Assembly (NCBI GenBank): GCA_902806595.1
Contig: CADCXC010000004.1
Span: 434,001 to 498,000, forward strand
Reading direction: 5' to 3'
From: Pyrenopolyporus hunteri
Lineage: Eukaryota > Ascomycota > Sordariomycetes > Xylariales > Hypoxylaceae
DNA length: 64,000 bases
Shown here: positions 48,765 through 60,271 of the stretch, in pieces
Numbering within the stretch: position 1 is the first letter of the stretch
Layout of the letters: every line of letters begins with the position of its first letter
Made by a program: the position numbers and the translations under genes
Notes under the pieces: generated by a model
What the model saw: only the letters and a program-made list of their open reading frames with translations
Database searches by the model: none
Told to the model about the DNA's origin: nothing

Positions 48765-49027
48765 ATGGAAGTAAGCTGGATCCTAGATGGTGTTACAAGT
48801 CTAGGATCAGAACTATTCTTGTTGAACGTGGCTAACGCTTGTCTCAGCCAGAAGAGTGCCTTGTGGGGAGGAGAGTAAACTATTGCGGCATTGTGTGGAC
48901 TATTGTAGCTATGGGTATCGCAGCTACGGCCCGCGACTTATGGGTCAAGATTATGGACTCATTTGGGAATCAGAGAACAGTTCAAGCTCATGAGCTAACG
49001 CCTGCTCAGAGTGAACGGGCCGCCTGA
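48765..49027 (+). CDS. Small hypothetical protein, 61 residues, two-codon first exon
   Basis: Exons 48765-48770 (ATG GAA) and 48848-49027 give 61 residues. The 77-nt intron has donor GTAAGC, branch GCTAAC and acceptor CTCAG at normal spacing. The protein is compact: GRRVNYCGIVWTIVAMG, then LWVKIMDSFGNQRTVQAHEL. It alternates hydrophobic and polar residues as in a small beta-barrel (SH3- or Tudor-like), though no named family is recognised. No signal peptide or membrane helix is seen. The clean splice signals and sensible globular sequence argue that it is real, but it is short, so chance cannot be excluded. Confidence 0.55.
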
Positions 49028-49912
49028 CTTTGAATTGCGCTATATGGTCCGAATGGAGTGGATGGGGTTCCTGGCTATCTTCGAATGCCATCGTTTCTCC
49101 CCTTACCGATAGCAGAGCGACCAGAAGCCGCTTGAACATGGAAATTTAATATCCAATACCCAAGACTGATAGGGGAACAATCCTCGTATAATCTCCAAGA
49201 TATCTTTGAGTGGTTATCATTTAAACAGGCCTGTAAAAATCATGACATTTACCTTGGTAGGTACTAAGGAACAACTCTAACCGGGCGGGTAAGATTTTGT
49301 TCTCATAAAAGTAGAACGTATAGAGGGGTAATATATGGTAAAGGGAAATCGCTATATCGATCGGTCGCTGGAGGAGACTGATGCTCAACGATAATACGCT
49401 TGCTTTTGAGGGTCCCCCTCTTAGGTATACACTCGCTTACATCTGTTGCACCTTGCAGTCTTCCTGCCCCTGCCTATCTCGGCCACCTATATTCTCCATA
49501 TCTTCAATGTTTATATGAGATAGATATCACCATAAAATCAATGAGGTGGCTTCTAGAAGGCCAAACGCTGTTCGTATCGCGGTACTACTGCTAGATATAG
49601 CCATCCTACAGCTCTTTTAGCGGCTAGCACTTGCGTAATATATGGTACCTAACCCTAGGTATTACCGCCTAATTTGAGACAGCAATGAGAGAAGCTTACT
49701 CCGACATTGGTACATTGACGCCACAAATGATTCAAGCCAGTACTGAAAGTATAGACTTAACCCTTAAATTAGAGCATTGAAACTCCTAGGAGTAACTTCA
49801 GCTCTTAGGAACGCCCCGACTTTCGAAGCCTTTAGACCAAGTAGCGGCCCCGCTGACTCTGCGGTCGAGCGAAGCGGGCTCTTCCGGCGCGATAGTCTGT
49901 TCGTTCTAGTCC
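49028..49912. other. Intergenic region, no supported gene
   Basis: About 885 bp convergent spacer between the small gene and the thioredoxin. Nothing else is recognised. Confidence 0.5.
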
Positions 49913-50564
49913 CTACAAGTCCGCCTTCTCCTCTTCCGAATGAGCCAATGCTCGGACTACCGCTTCCAGGGCTGCGCGATCCGCGCCCCGAATCCGATCA
50001 ACCAGCCCCTCGTCGGTGAAATGAACCGACCGATGATTCTCAAGGCCCTCGAACTTCACGTCTTTCAAAGCGCCGTTGTGCAGGACAACGAAAGTCGGCA
50101 GGACGGACACGCGGTGCCGCTCAGCGACGGCGTTGGCGTGCTCTACGTTCACCCTCGCGAAGGCGAGATGGCCGTCGCGAGAGTGTTTGGAGGCGAGCTC
50201 GGAGAAGAGCGGGGCCATCGCACGACAGGGCGAGCACCAATCGGCGTAGAAGTCCACTATTACAAACGCATTGGTAGATAACAGAGCGTCCAACTCAGTG
50301 GGATCGGTAATTCCGTGGACTTTGCCGGAGGTCTCGGGGATAGGTGAACGGTCCGCGAAGACAGTCTGGAGAGAGATAACGTGTTAGAACATCTCCAAGT
50401 AGTCGCCAATAACAAATAAAAACGTGTTCGAATTAACGCGAAGAAAGATGCGATGATGGGGTGGTAATATCGATTTGTTAAGGGGGGTTGGGGGCCTCGA
50501 AGTAACGTACTCGTGCTATCAGAAAAATCGCGATCGCGAGCAAGGCGTAAGGAAGTGAATACAT
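49913..50564 (-). CDS. Membrane-anchored thioredoxin with WCSPC site
   Basis: Exons 50564-50511 and 50365-49913 give 168 residues; the 145-nt intron has branch TCTAAC and acceptor CCAG. The first exon (18 residues, MYSLPYALLAIAIFLIAR) is a hydrophobic anchor or signal. The thioredoxin fold follows: VIVDFYADWCSPC with active-site Cys62 and Cys65, ARVNVEHANAVAERHRV, and the cis-Pro motif VLPTFVVLHNG. The usual WCGPC is WCSPC here, which should shift redox potential. The domain has about 105 residues, the normal size, plus a charged C-terminal helix. A membrane or secretory-pathway location is inferred from the N-terminus; mitochondrial targeting is an alternative. Its likely work is reduction or exchange of disulfides in target proteins. 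Confidence 0.85.
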
Positions 50565-52210
50565 CTTGACGCTCCTGCGTGTAGCACGGCAGAAAGGAAA
50601 GTCAGTTAGGTTGGGATTATATGGAGATGGGTTGCGAAGAATCTCAGCGCTTGAGGCGGTAAATGAGGTGATTAAGGGTCCTTATACGAAGGAGGAATCA
50701 GTGATAGGCCGCAAGCCAGAAACGACTACCTGGTGATACGTGCTGTGGGCGTGTGGTCAGGTACCTACAATACCTATATGAGGCGGATTGTGACGATATC
50801 ACAAAGCAGCCTGCCCTTCTATACGCACGCCGGACTGTACTACATATAGAAGGCTAAACCGTTAATTCCCGAAGGATACAGGTGCAATACCTACAAGGCG
50901 GGCGCGATAGGAATGATGGCCAGCAGCGCCAGCAATGAGATAACCGGACGAGCACTTTTTTGATAAGAATGCACTGAATTACAGAAGGCTTCAGCGCAAA
51001 TGTCACTGTAACCGTAGAAAGCTGGCCAATCAGGTCGCCCTAAGTAAATTCCCTTCCAGGGCTAATAGCACTATTTACTAGGGTTAATCCCTATAATACC
51101 TCTAAGACAGCTTCAAAGTTGAATAAATTTATACCGCTACCTTATAATCTATCTTTTTTCCCGAGATGGTATTTAGCTATACGTACGGATATGGCTTTCA
51201 AAAGTTTTATCCATATTAAAAAAAATCCACCAGCTGCCACATCATTTTGTCAGTGCAGTATCAGTTGGCGCATTTTCGAAAAATAATAGGGCTATTATCC
51301 AAGGCTAAAATTTCAGAATGCCCACTAAATCCTAGCGGATGTACGTTGAATTATAGCGGGTATTCATTAAAATTTAGCGTATATAATATAGTAGCCGTTA
51401 TTATAAGATGGAACGGCTGGTAAGTAGCTGTAGAAATAGTATGACGGCTGGCTGATATTTCTGGTATCGACAGAACTTTTGAAAGCCACATCCGTATATA
51501 TAGCACATATCCTCATCATACGTAGCATATATACTTCCCAGGTAGGTAATTATCTAATTGTAACGTACAAGTCGTCGTTATTTCCTGATAGAAGTTTACA
51601 TTTCGATGAGCCGGATCGATCGCTTAACGAGTAGGAAATCGATACCGTCGTGCAGATACGCAGGTAGACGGGTATATGTGGAAGTTCATAGTGTTTTACG
51701 CGCTATAAAGTCTTACATTTATAGTGAGCTAATCATGTGGTTTAGTGGTTCATGTGCTAACGTCTTCTGTATTTTAGCGCACCTCTGATCCGAGGCTCCC
51801 TAAGTTTAGCTGCGCTGTCTACTGCACTCGTCGCACTTCCATTACCTACCTACTTACCTAAGTTACAGCAGCAGCATCAATTGCCCATTCATGATTGTGG
51901 GAAAGACTGAGCGCAATATTGGGGAAAATCTTAATACGCCATAGATTATTATATTATGGGAATTAATATGATTCCCCTTATAACTCGAATACGAGTCCAC
52001 GGCGCCGTTGGGTGACCACATTGCTCAAAATGGGGGAGTAAGAGATGGAATGATTCCGAATTCGGAGTCCCCGCGACTACCCTTCTACTCGTCTATTCTA
52101 GATGACCCCCTGATATATGCAGATAATCTCAGGTATCAGAATTATTTGGTGCGTTGAGGGCACATCAAGAGAGCTAAGCCTATAGTCTACAGCTGAATAC
52201 AGCTCTAGAC
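50565..52210. other. AT-rich intergenic region with MITE-like element
   Basis: About 1.6 kb. The 51050-51560 part is strongly AT-rich and contains the inverted-repeat element at 51176-51504. A 60-codon frame at 51606-51788 is not supported. The rest shows nothing recognisable. Confidence 0.5.
51176..51504. mobile_element. MITE-like element with 31-bp terminal inverted repeats
   Basis: The 31-bp arm 51176-51206 (starts GCTATACGTACGG, ends CTTTCAAAAGTT) is matched by the reverse complement of 51474-51504 at 28 of 31 positions. All three differences are transitions (C/T or A/G). The 329-bp span has no open frame and is AT-rich, as in non-autonomous DNA elements of fungi. Flanking bases show no clear target-site duplication (TTTA to the left, ACAT to the right). 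The superfamily cannot be assigned by eye. Confidence 0.75.
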
Positions 52211-53744
52211 TCAGCTCAAATCCCCCAACAGGGCGACGTCTTCATCCTCGTCGTCCTTCTCCACAGGCAAGACACCCTCAACCCCGGGCGCCGCGCGACC
52301 CGGCTCAGCCGCCGATTCAGCATCGCGGTCGTCATCGTCGCCGTCATCGTTATCACGATATTCAGCCTCATCCGAGCTGGCCGTCTGCTCGCTATCCTCC
52401 CCTTGCTTTCCGCGGCCGATGATGACGTTTCCAGCGACGAGCATCGCGGCACCGGCCCACCATAGAGGGGGGAGAGACTCGGAGAAGATGGCGAGTCCTA
52501 GAAGTGCCGTGATGACGAAGTTGGTAGACGTATTCATGATGGAGACTTGCGTCGTCGAGTTGCCCTTGGCGAGGGCCTGTGTGAAGAGCGTCCACATCTA
52601 CATTTTCGTATTAGGAATACCTGGAGCGAAAATAGGGGAAGGGGCAGTGTAGACACGATCGTGAGTGTGGAGGTGATTAGGTAGTTACGTAAGATAATGT
52701 AAGCGTGTATGACTTCTAGGTAGGTAGTCTTTCTTCGGATGACGGTGTGGGATTTAGGTACGTGAAAAATCCGGTGAACTTACCACGCCGTTGAAAGCTA
52801 GGTTAAGGCCGAAGAAACCCTAGGGATTGCGTCAGTAAACAGCATCCGGAGTACGAACAGCTTCGAAGTAGTAAAGCCAAAAGCAAGTTTATGATTCATT
52901 AGTGGGTAGTTATTGAGGAGCGGGCTGAACTTTTGCCTGGCAGTATCCTCTGTCCGAACCGATCCTGGCAGTTGTAAAGACTTGGATAATATTATACTTA
53001 CACAGCGTACGACCACTTCAACAACTCGTTCGAAATCCACCAGGCCGAGGAATCCAGAGATCCCATGAGCTATGTGAGTGGAAAGTTCATTCGTAGTCCT
53101 ATTAAGAGAATAGCTAAGGGTTAGTCTCGAGCCGGATCTAGCGCTGCGTTGTGTTCCTCTTTATTTACGTTTATTTACATTTTCTCTCGTGTTTTAGTTT
53201 TGAGGTGAACGATTAACTAAATGAGAAGAGGGACGAGGAACGCGGGAACTACTGCCGCGGGGAGGTGTCGAGACGTAACAAGAGGACGTGTCGAAGGCAT
53301 ATATATGGTGGCCATCGTACATGCTTCGGCGTATCGCGGGCAGGTCATTTGAAAAAAGAAAACAAACAAACAAGCATAATAATAAAATAGATGTAAAGCT
53401 AAAAAGTAAACTCACAACTTGGCGAAGACGCCGTTGAAGGCAGCGCAGGCGCCGCTAGCAATCGCGAAGACCATCCATCGATTTCTGACAGCCCAGGAAG
53501 TCATGGCGGGGTCGTCGAGTGAGCGATTCCCGGGAGTTTCGTGCTTCGAAGATAGCGAACCGTCGCCGCTGTGAGGTTTATGGGCGGCCTCTCTCTCCTG
53601 CGTGGCGACTGTAATAGGCCTCTTCCTCGCTCGCACGGAGGTAGCAGCGGGAGCGGGAGCGGGCGCGGACGTAGAAGCGGATGTGGGAGTGGTTGAAGGT
53701 GCCTTACTGGTGGTCGTAGACTGAGTTTTACCGGACCAGGACAT
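52211..53744 (-). CDS. TMEM42-like (EamA/DMT fold) membrane protein
   Basis: Four exons, 53744-53416, 53098-53002, 52819-52784 and 52597-52211, give 282 residues. The introns (317, 182 and 186 nt) are much longer than in neighbouring genes. A Ser/Thr/Ala-rich N-terminus (1-85) is followed by four hydrophobic helices: VFAIASGACAAFNGVFAKL, the GFFGLNLAFNGVMWTLFTQAL pair restored by splicing, TNFVITALLGLAIF, and PPLWWAGAAMLVAGNVII. The C-terminal tail of about 70 residues is very acidic. The motif order, including AKGNSTTQVSIMNTSTNFV, matches TMEM42, a small relative of the drug/metabolite transporter superfamily. Transport activity is not established for the family. The 36-nt exon 3 lies inside a helix. 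Confidence 0.82.
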
Positions 53745-54623
53745 TGCGGATTACTTAGGTAAGAGACCGGATACGCCGGTATATGATTAGACTGGTATAT
53801 GTAGGTAGGTATGGATGAAGATTTGTTGTTGGGTGGCTAGCTGGCTAGTCAGGCACAGAGACGCTCCGGGGCCAATAGAATCGACCACGGGTTTCTTGCC
53901 GGAGGCCGAGATGTCTCACCCTCACCTTGAAGAATTCTATATCCCTCTTTTTGGAAGCATCAATCAATGCGATTGTTTCTTATCGTTGAGTCGTTCGAGA
54001 TGTGTGCGTGTGGCTTTTTTACTTGGCGTATTGTAGACAGTTAATTACGGATTACTAGGTACATTAGGTACTCGTAATTTAAGAACTCAGGCCTAGGAAG
54101 TCGTAAATCTTATCCCAGCTCGATATCCTCAATGAGGTTCAGGTATGTACCTAGGTACCGAGACCGATCCCTCGATCCAAGATTTCCGTTCGTCGACCTA
54201 TATAAGTAGGTACCTAGGTACCCTGTGATAAGGGTCTATCAGCCCCTAACATCAGCCCCTAACTACGCCACAGTCATTTCTATGGCTTATGACTTATGGG
54301 GGGCACCTCAACTCTCGGGTGATTATGGAATATCCCAGGGCCAATGCTAATACTCGTTACTTATCAAGCCGATATGGTCAATTAGATTACCGTTCAGTGC
54401 CCATCGCCTGGAAATATTCCCCTTTCTCTAGCGGGTTTGCAAAGAAAGTAAAATGTTCGGCGCCACAAATTAAGGCTTCCCACATGCAGCCGTATCTCAC
54501 ATCACCGTTTCCGCGAGCTTTAATTAAGTCGAACCCCTCGCTACCGCGATTCCCCACGAAGTTTAACCACATATTCGAAGTAGTTTAGATGGTAATCCAG
54601 CGCCGCATATCATGACCCGCATG
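53745..54623. other. Intergenic region with CCTAGGTACC palindromes
   Basis: About 880 bp between the TMEM42-like start and the ABC transporter stop. GTACCTAGGTACC lies at 54148-54160 and 54209-54222. No gene is supported. Confidence 0.5.
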
Positions 54624-57600
54624 CTATCCCCTGCGGAAGGCCTGTTTCTTAGGGACTCGAGCCAGCCAATAGATTCCGACCGTGGCGAATATGTTAAAGA
54701 CGACGTATGCCGCCATGAGACCCACGTTGCGCCATGCGTTTCTTTGATTCATGCCAAAGCTTGCCAAGATCGAATCTGTATCCGATAACGGGCAATACCG
54801 GCATTCCGCGTCGTCCCGCGGGTTTAGGATTTGGCCACCAGCAGAGGCTACGAACGGAGCCAGATAGTCACCGCAAGAGACCGCTTCCGACTCCTGCGGG
54901 AGGGGTATATGCAGGATTTCGGCTGAAGAGCAGGTTACGTCTGCCCCCGCAAGCCCGGCGGTTGCCAAACCTTCGATGAGATATGTCAGAGGCGAGACAC
55001 GATACATGAATATCCAGAATCGTATGAGTTTATCAGGCGGGGTAAGAACACTGTAGCATTCATCAGCTTCGTAGTCCTCCGAGGTCGTCTTACTCAGGAT
55101 TCAAGAAGGGATAGGTATTTACCCGCAAAACACGAGGGAAAGCCAGTAAAACAGTGTGGCTATCTGCATCGCAACCTCGGTGTGCTGGATGCTAGCCGCG
55201 AAAAACTGGGATATTGTACTTGACCATAGGTTAAACAGCCAGATGAACATGAAGGTCAATGCTCCTCTCTCTGCGGTAGACATAGAAGAGTCACCGTGAC
55301 GCTGCAGTCCCGTGGGATAATACCATGCCGCAAATACCGGGACGGCAATGACGGTCTGCCAAAGAAGCTCGACCAGAATGTTCGCAGCGATGAATACCGT
55401 CCACGAGTACGCTCGCGAATCGCGCTCCCGTGCTTCGAAGATTGCTCGGCTGTTAACAAAATACGGAATTACTAGCTGGTCAACGCAGCTAAAGAGCTGG
55501 GTAATGAGGAATATAGAAAAGATGAGGTTCGTAACGCCTTGGACATCTAATGGGCTATTGTAGAACGAAATGCCGTTGAAGAGAGCCTAATCCGCATTAG
55601 CAATAGCAAACCGACCCCGCGAAGCGCGAAACTGTCGGGCGGAGTGGTATCTCACAAGAAGAATGGACAGGGCAAACTTGGAATGGAGATATACGGGATC
55701 TCGCCATTGATCCTGCAAGACACGTTTTGTAACAGCAGCCAACTGCCGCGCAAATGGCATCGCATATTCGCGATCGCGGTCCTTGTTCGAGGATGATACA
55801 TCTACCTCGACAGTCTTAAGTCTCAGGTCCGCTAGATAGTCAACTACTTCTTGTCTTTGGGGACTGGCGTTCCATATTTCTGACCAGTTTAGTCTTTTGG
55901 TGTTACCTGCTGGGCTGGTGTCGGTTCCAAGACTCGAGGCCGATGCGTTCCCGGTTACTTCTAATATCCATTCTGCCGGGTTATCCCTTGGTTGGCATTT
56001 AGGGGCCCCGTTAGATTCGAAGTAGTTGATCAAAGTTGATGCATCGTCGCCAATTTCACCAAAGTAAAGCATCGTCCCGCCCTTGTCAAGAAGCAACAAT
56101 CGGTCGAACATGCTGAAAAGCTGGGAGGAAGGTTGATGTATGGTGCAAAGTATTGTTTGCCCGTTGTCCACTAACCTGCGCAGCAGCATGCATATAGACC
56201 ACGCGGTTTGACTGTCGAGACCGGAGGTAGGCTCATCTAATAATCTTGATCAGCGAGGGCATAAAGTCCATTATCTGACGGTGCTTGCACATACCCAAAA
56301 ATAAGAGAAGTTCCGGTTTCGCGACCATTTCGACGGCTATAGTCAGACGTTTTCGTTGCTCAACATTGAGGCCTTCCCCTGGTACGCCAACGATGGCATC
56401 CGCGTAGCACTGCATATCCATTATATTCAGAATACTTTCCACGGAAGCCAGTTTATCCTCTTTTGTGGTAGACTCCGGCTGTCTCAGTAGAGCACAGAAC
56501 CGTAGAGCTTCGCGGACTGTCATCGAGGCAAGATGGATATCTTCCTGTTGGACGTAACCAACCTTTCGTCGAAAACTGGCATCGCGGTTTTGGCTACCAA
56601 CAGACACATCTCCGCTTACTATTCCGGTGGTGGTACGATCAGCGAGAACGTTCAATAGCGAGGTCTTGCCGGCACCCGTAACACCCTACAATCAATCAGC
56701 AGTGTCTCGTGCGAAGTTTCGTAACCTTTCTCACCATCAAGGCAGTTAGGGTCCCCGGTTTAATCCACCCATGGATATCTTGCAAGATTTTGCGGCCGCT
56801 GTCCCCCGTCCCGATTTTATAGTTGAGGCGACTCCAATGAAGAATAGCGGGTTGATGTGATAACGGGGCGAGTGCGATATCATTGTCGGCTGGTATTCTG
56901 TCACGTCGAATTTCTTGAGCAGCAGTTTCTGGAGTCTCTCTGGAACGTCTATCACTCCTCGCTTTGGCTTCTCGTTCTGCACCCTTGTTCCGGAACAAGA
57001 GGACCTCCCCTCTAGACGGTTGCGCCGGGATGTATTCGGATGCTAGTAGATGAGCAAACCCGAATACGATCATCATAGCGATCAATATACCGAAGTTCCT
57101 TTAAAAATTTTGAGAAAAATTATGCATAAGTGAGAGTATCGGTTACCATACCTCCATAAATGATTCACCAGGTAGCCATACTTCACCGATAAGTATGTGT
57201 TTCCCTGAATTTGTTGCTGGCCAATACTGCTACCGACCGTGATACAAATCTTTCCGTCAGTACCGATATTATTATAGAATGGTCCAGTCGGGATCATAGT
57301 GGAACACGGGAACAAACGATCTCGCATCTAATCAAAGGGAACGTTAGCCATAGAAGTATAATGGGACAGAAGGTCATACCTCGTTGATCAGTAGGCTTTC
57401 GTACGTATACGATAGAGGGTTGATGCGCCAAAACCAGCCAAGCCACGGCACCATATAGTCAGGTGGAACGATAAAGCCAGTATAAATAATACATAGGAGT
57501 ATTATAACTGAAACAGGCACGGTAGTCTGCTCCCGCGTCCGGGAAACCGATCCGATCATTCGAAATAGGACGGACATAGTGATAAGGTTAACGAACATGA

Positions 57601-59426
57601 ACAACCAATACACGAAGAATCCTGACCCTGTTTGGCGAAGATTTGTCATGAAGTAGATTGGGAGATGTATGCTGAAAGATATAGCAACCTTGGCGGGTAG
57701 GTCGCTGATCAAGGATGCCAATCTTTCCGTGAATGGATGATAGAAGGCGTAACGATCATGCTTTTCAACAATAGGCCTTTGAGCCCACATTACTACAACC
57801 TGTTTAAGAGTTAGCTGAGGCATCACCGAATCAAGGCGATCTAGGAGGAACGAGATACCTCGGAGCCCGGGACGAAGGCATTTACCATCAGAGCGAAGAA
57901 GAGCAACACAGATCTCCGTTGCAGATTCTCGGCATCTTCGGGCAAATTAAAGAATAGACTACCTATGATGACCCCGAGTATGGTGTTGGCAACGATGGTA
58001 GAAATGTCAGCGGCTGCATTAGACTTTGTTCTTAGGAAAGCCCTAGACAAGCACACCAGAGTTTGCCAGGCGATTGGGAGCGGGTAGGTCGAGTCTCGCA
58101 GGCTACGTCACAGCTTTAGTACTCGTATCTTCTCTAATACTATGACAGAGAAGGAATTGATACCTTAATATCTCATGCCCAGTGGCCGTCTCGATATCGT
58201 CCACATGATGGGCTGGGCGGACTGGGTGCGATGCATTGAAGCTGTCTATTTTTTCGCGTAAGGCCTTAGCCTCATCGCTGTGCTTCCAGACATTGGCAAA
58301 CTCGTCAGGTAGTTGAGGCACCAAGCTTTCGTAACCGGATCGAACCACCCGTTCCGATGGGTTGGTCAAAGATGTTAAGAAGTCCGCAGTCGTCGCCCGA
58401 CTCGGCTTTACGAACCCAAGCTTGGAAAAGTAGGCGGCGGCGAGCCCTACCGGACCAAAGTATATCTGACGCCCTTCGTACAGTAATACCACATGATCGA
58501 ATTTCTATAATATTAGCGTAAGTATTTATTTACATATAACAGGCCACACCACAATGATAATGGAAGTGATGGGTAGGTACTTACCTCATACATCTCCTCA
58601 GATGCCTGATACAAGCTCATGGCTACGGTTGATTGATATTCGTTCGTCATATCCCTCAATAACTGGATGAAATTGCGTGCGGTTAAACTATCGAGCCCAC
58701 GAGTACTATTATCCCAGAATTGGAGCTGCGCGCCCCCAACGAGAGCTTCTGCCAAACTCGTCCGTCGCTTTTCACCGCCACTAATGCCGCGGATCAAAGC
58801 GTCTCCTATTGGGGTGTTGAAAGCTTCGGTAAGCTTAAAACAGGAGGCTACATTAAGAGCGATACCTGGGTCGACTTTCTTGGTTCTAGTAGAAGCGGCG
58901 AAGTTTAGAGTCTGCCCTAGCGTGAGTTCTGGGAAATGGATGTCTTGTTCGGCAAGATAGACGCGTTCTCCTTTAAAGAGCTTATGAAAATCTCTGTAAG
59001 AGATCCCTGTGATGGCTAGTTAGCACTAAAGATAATATAAATGCTAAGAGATCCGAAAGTACCGTGGTAGTTGACGCTTTCTTCGTCGTCCAAATGAAGC
59101 CCATGAATATCGCCACTTAGTACTTTTAGGAGAGTAGAGCACCCACTCCCAGGCCGTCCTAGCACTAGTAGCATCTCGCCTGGCATTATAATGCCCTCGA
59201 ATCCACGAAGAATCTCTGCTTGGTGTTTTGGACGTGGTCTAAACATCCTAGCGATGAACTTAAGCGCTTGAGGGATAGCATGAAGAAAGGATTCTTGGTA
59301 TTGAGTTGTTGAAGTAGAGCCATAACAGTGAAGACCCCTGAACGACACACCGATTCGAAGCTTCCTGGGCTGGTATATCCTCTCTTCAACGACTACTTGT
59401 GTAGCTGACTCATGGTCTACCCCCAT
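54624..59426 (-). CDS. PDR-type (ABCG) full-size ABC transporter
   Basis: Eleven exons, 59426-59063, 59006-58585, 58504-58164, 58102-57859, 57799-57380, 57327-57152, 57098-56735, 56685-56295, 56236-55656, 55586-55123 and 55050-54624, give 1397 residues; all phases agree. Layout is (NBD-TMD)x2. NBD1 has GRPGSGCST (Cys replacing the Walker Lys, usual in fungal PDR), GISGGEKRR and WDNSTRGLDS. NBD2 has GVTGAGKTSLL, VEQRKRLTI, and DEPTSGLDSQTAW across the exon 8/9 join. TMD marks include QRPIVEKH..YAFYHP and MYRVSPLTYLIEG. This is an ATP-driven plasma-membrane exporter of hydrophobic compounds, as in azole or toxin resistance. The N-terminal part before NBD1 is short (about 20 residues), so a 5' exon may be missing. 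Its neighbour is a P450 on the same strand, which hints at joint work on one metabolite. Confidence 0.9.
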
Positions 59427-60271
59427 TTTGGGCAAGGTGGTAGTGTCGATGGGATTTTGATATCAAGTGAAACCAACTATGAAAGGGCCTAGTGTGTCTT
59501 AAGGGAACACTGAAGGAAGATTAATCCAGTGGCCCTTATCTGTAAACTAGAAACGGCCGCGATTTGACAATATGGATGTGCTCTAATAGTCGTAGGTCGC
59601 TTGCTGAAAGGGCGAATAGTAACTTAGATAGCCATCTTCAGAGGGAGTAGAGTCTTATATGGCTCCTAATACTTTATTTTGAGGCTGTAGGATACTATTC
59701 TCTCCAATGTTCACGTCGGTCACACAAACGTATCCCGAGTCTATCCGGTAATTCGGTACCTATGCTTCCCCTCGATAGCCCCTGATTCCCGACTTTGGTT
59801 GGTAACATTTGTCTAAGGCGCGTAAACGTGGCCGTCGTATTCGGGTTTCTGGTATGTTAAATTGTTGCCTCGCTGCTTTAGGTATCGGGTTTCACGCACG
59901 GGGTACTTCGTCACATAGGTACCGAAGCAAGCAGCCTTCTGACGCCAATACTTCGTTCAGCCTATGGGCGTAAACATGTAAGGTATAGTCATATCTTGAT
60001 TATCTAGACACGCCGCCCCTATTTGGTGTGCAAATAAAAACCCTACCTGCCTAGGTACCTAACCTAGGTGCATATTCGACGTAACGCTATGTGCAAATCA
60101 TCCGTCAGGATTCGAAACCCTGCCCCTATTTACGAAGGATCTATTTCATCTATTCGCTAACCGGTACGTTGGGTACACAAAGAAGTTGGCGGATTTGAAA
60201 AACCATCTATAATAGCACAGCCCTGTACCAACACACCACCTAACATGAATGCTTCCGTCCAATAGATACCT
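59427..60271. other. Intergenic region between ABC transporter and P450
   Basis: About 845 bp; both neighbours are on the minus strand, so this holds the ABC promoter and the P450 3' end. Palindromes of the CCTAGGTACC type lie at 60050-60070. A missed 5' exon of the transporter could be here, but none is clear. Confidence 0.5.

Noticed and set aside
60080..60150. Possible tRNA T-arm on the minus strand near TTTCGAATCC
   Set aside because: No matching acceptor stem, D arm or anticodon arm could be folded around it.
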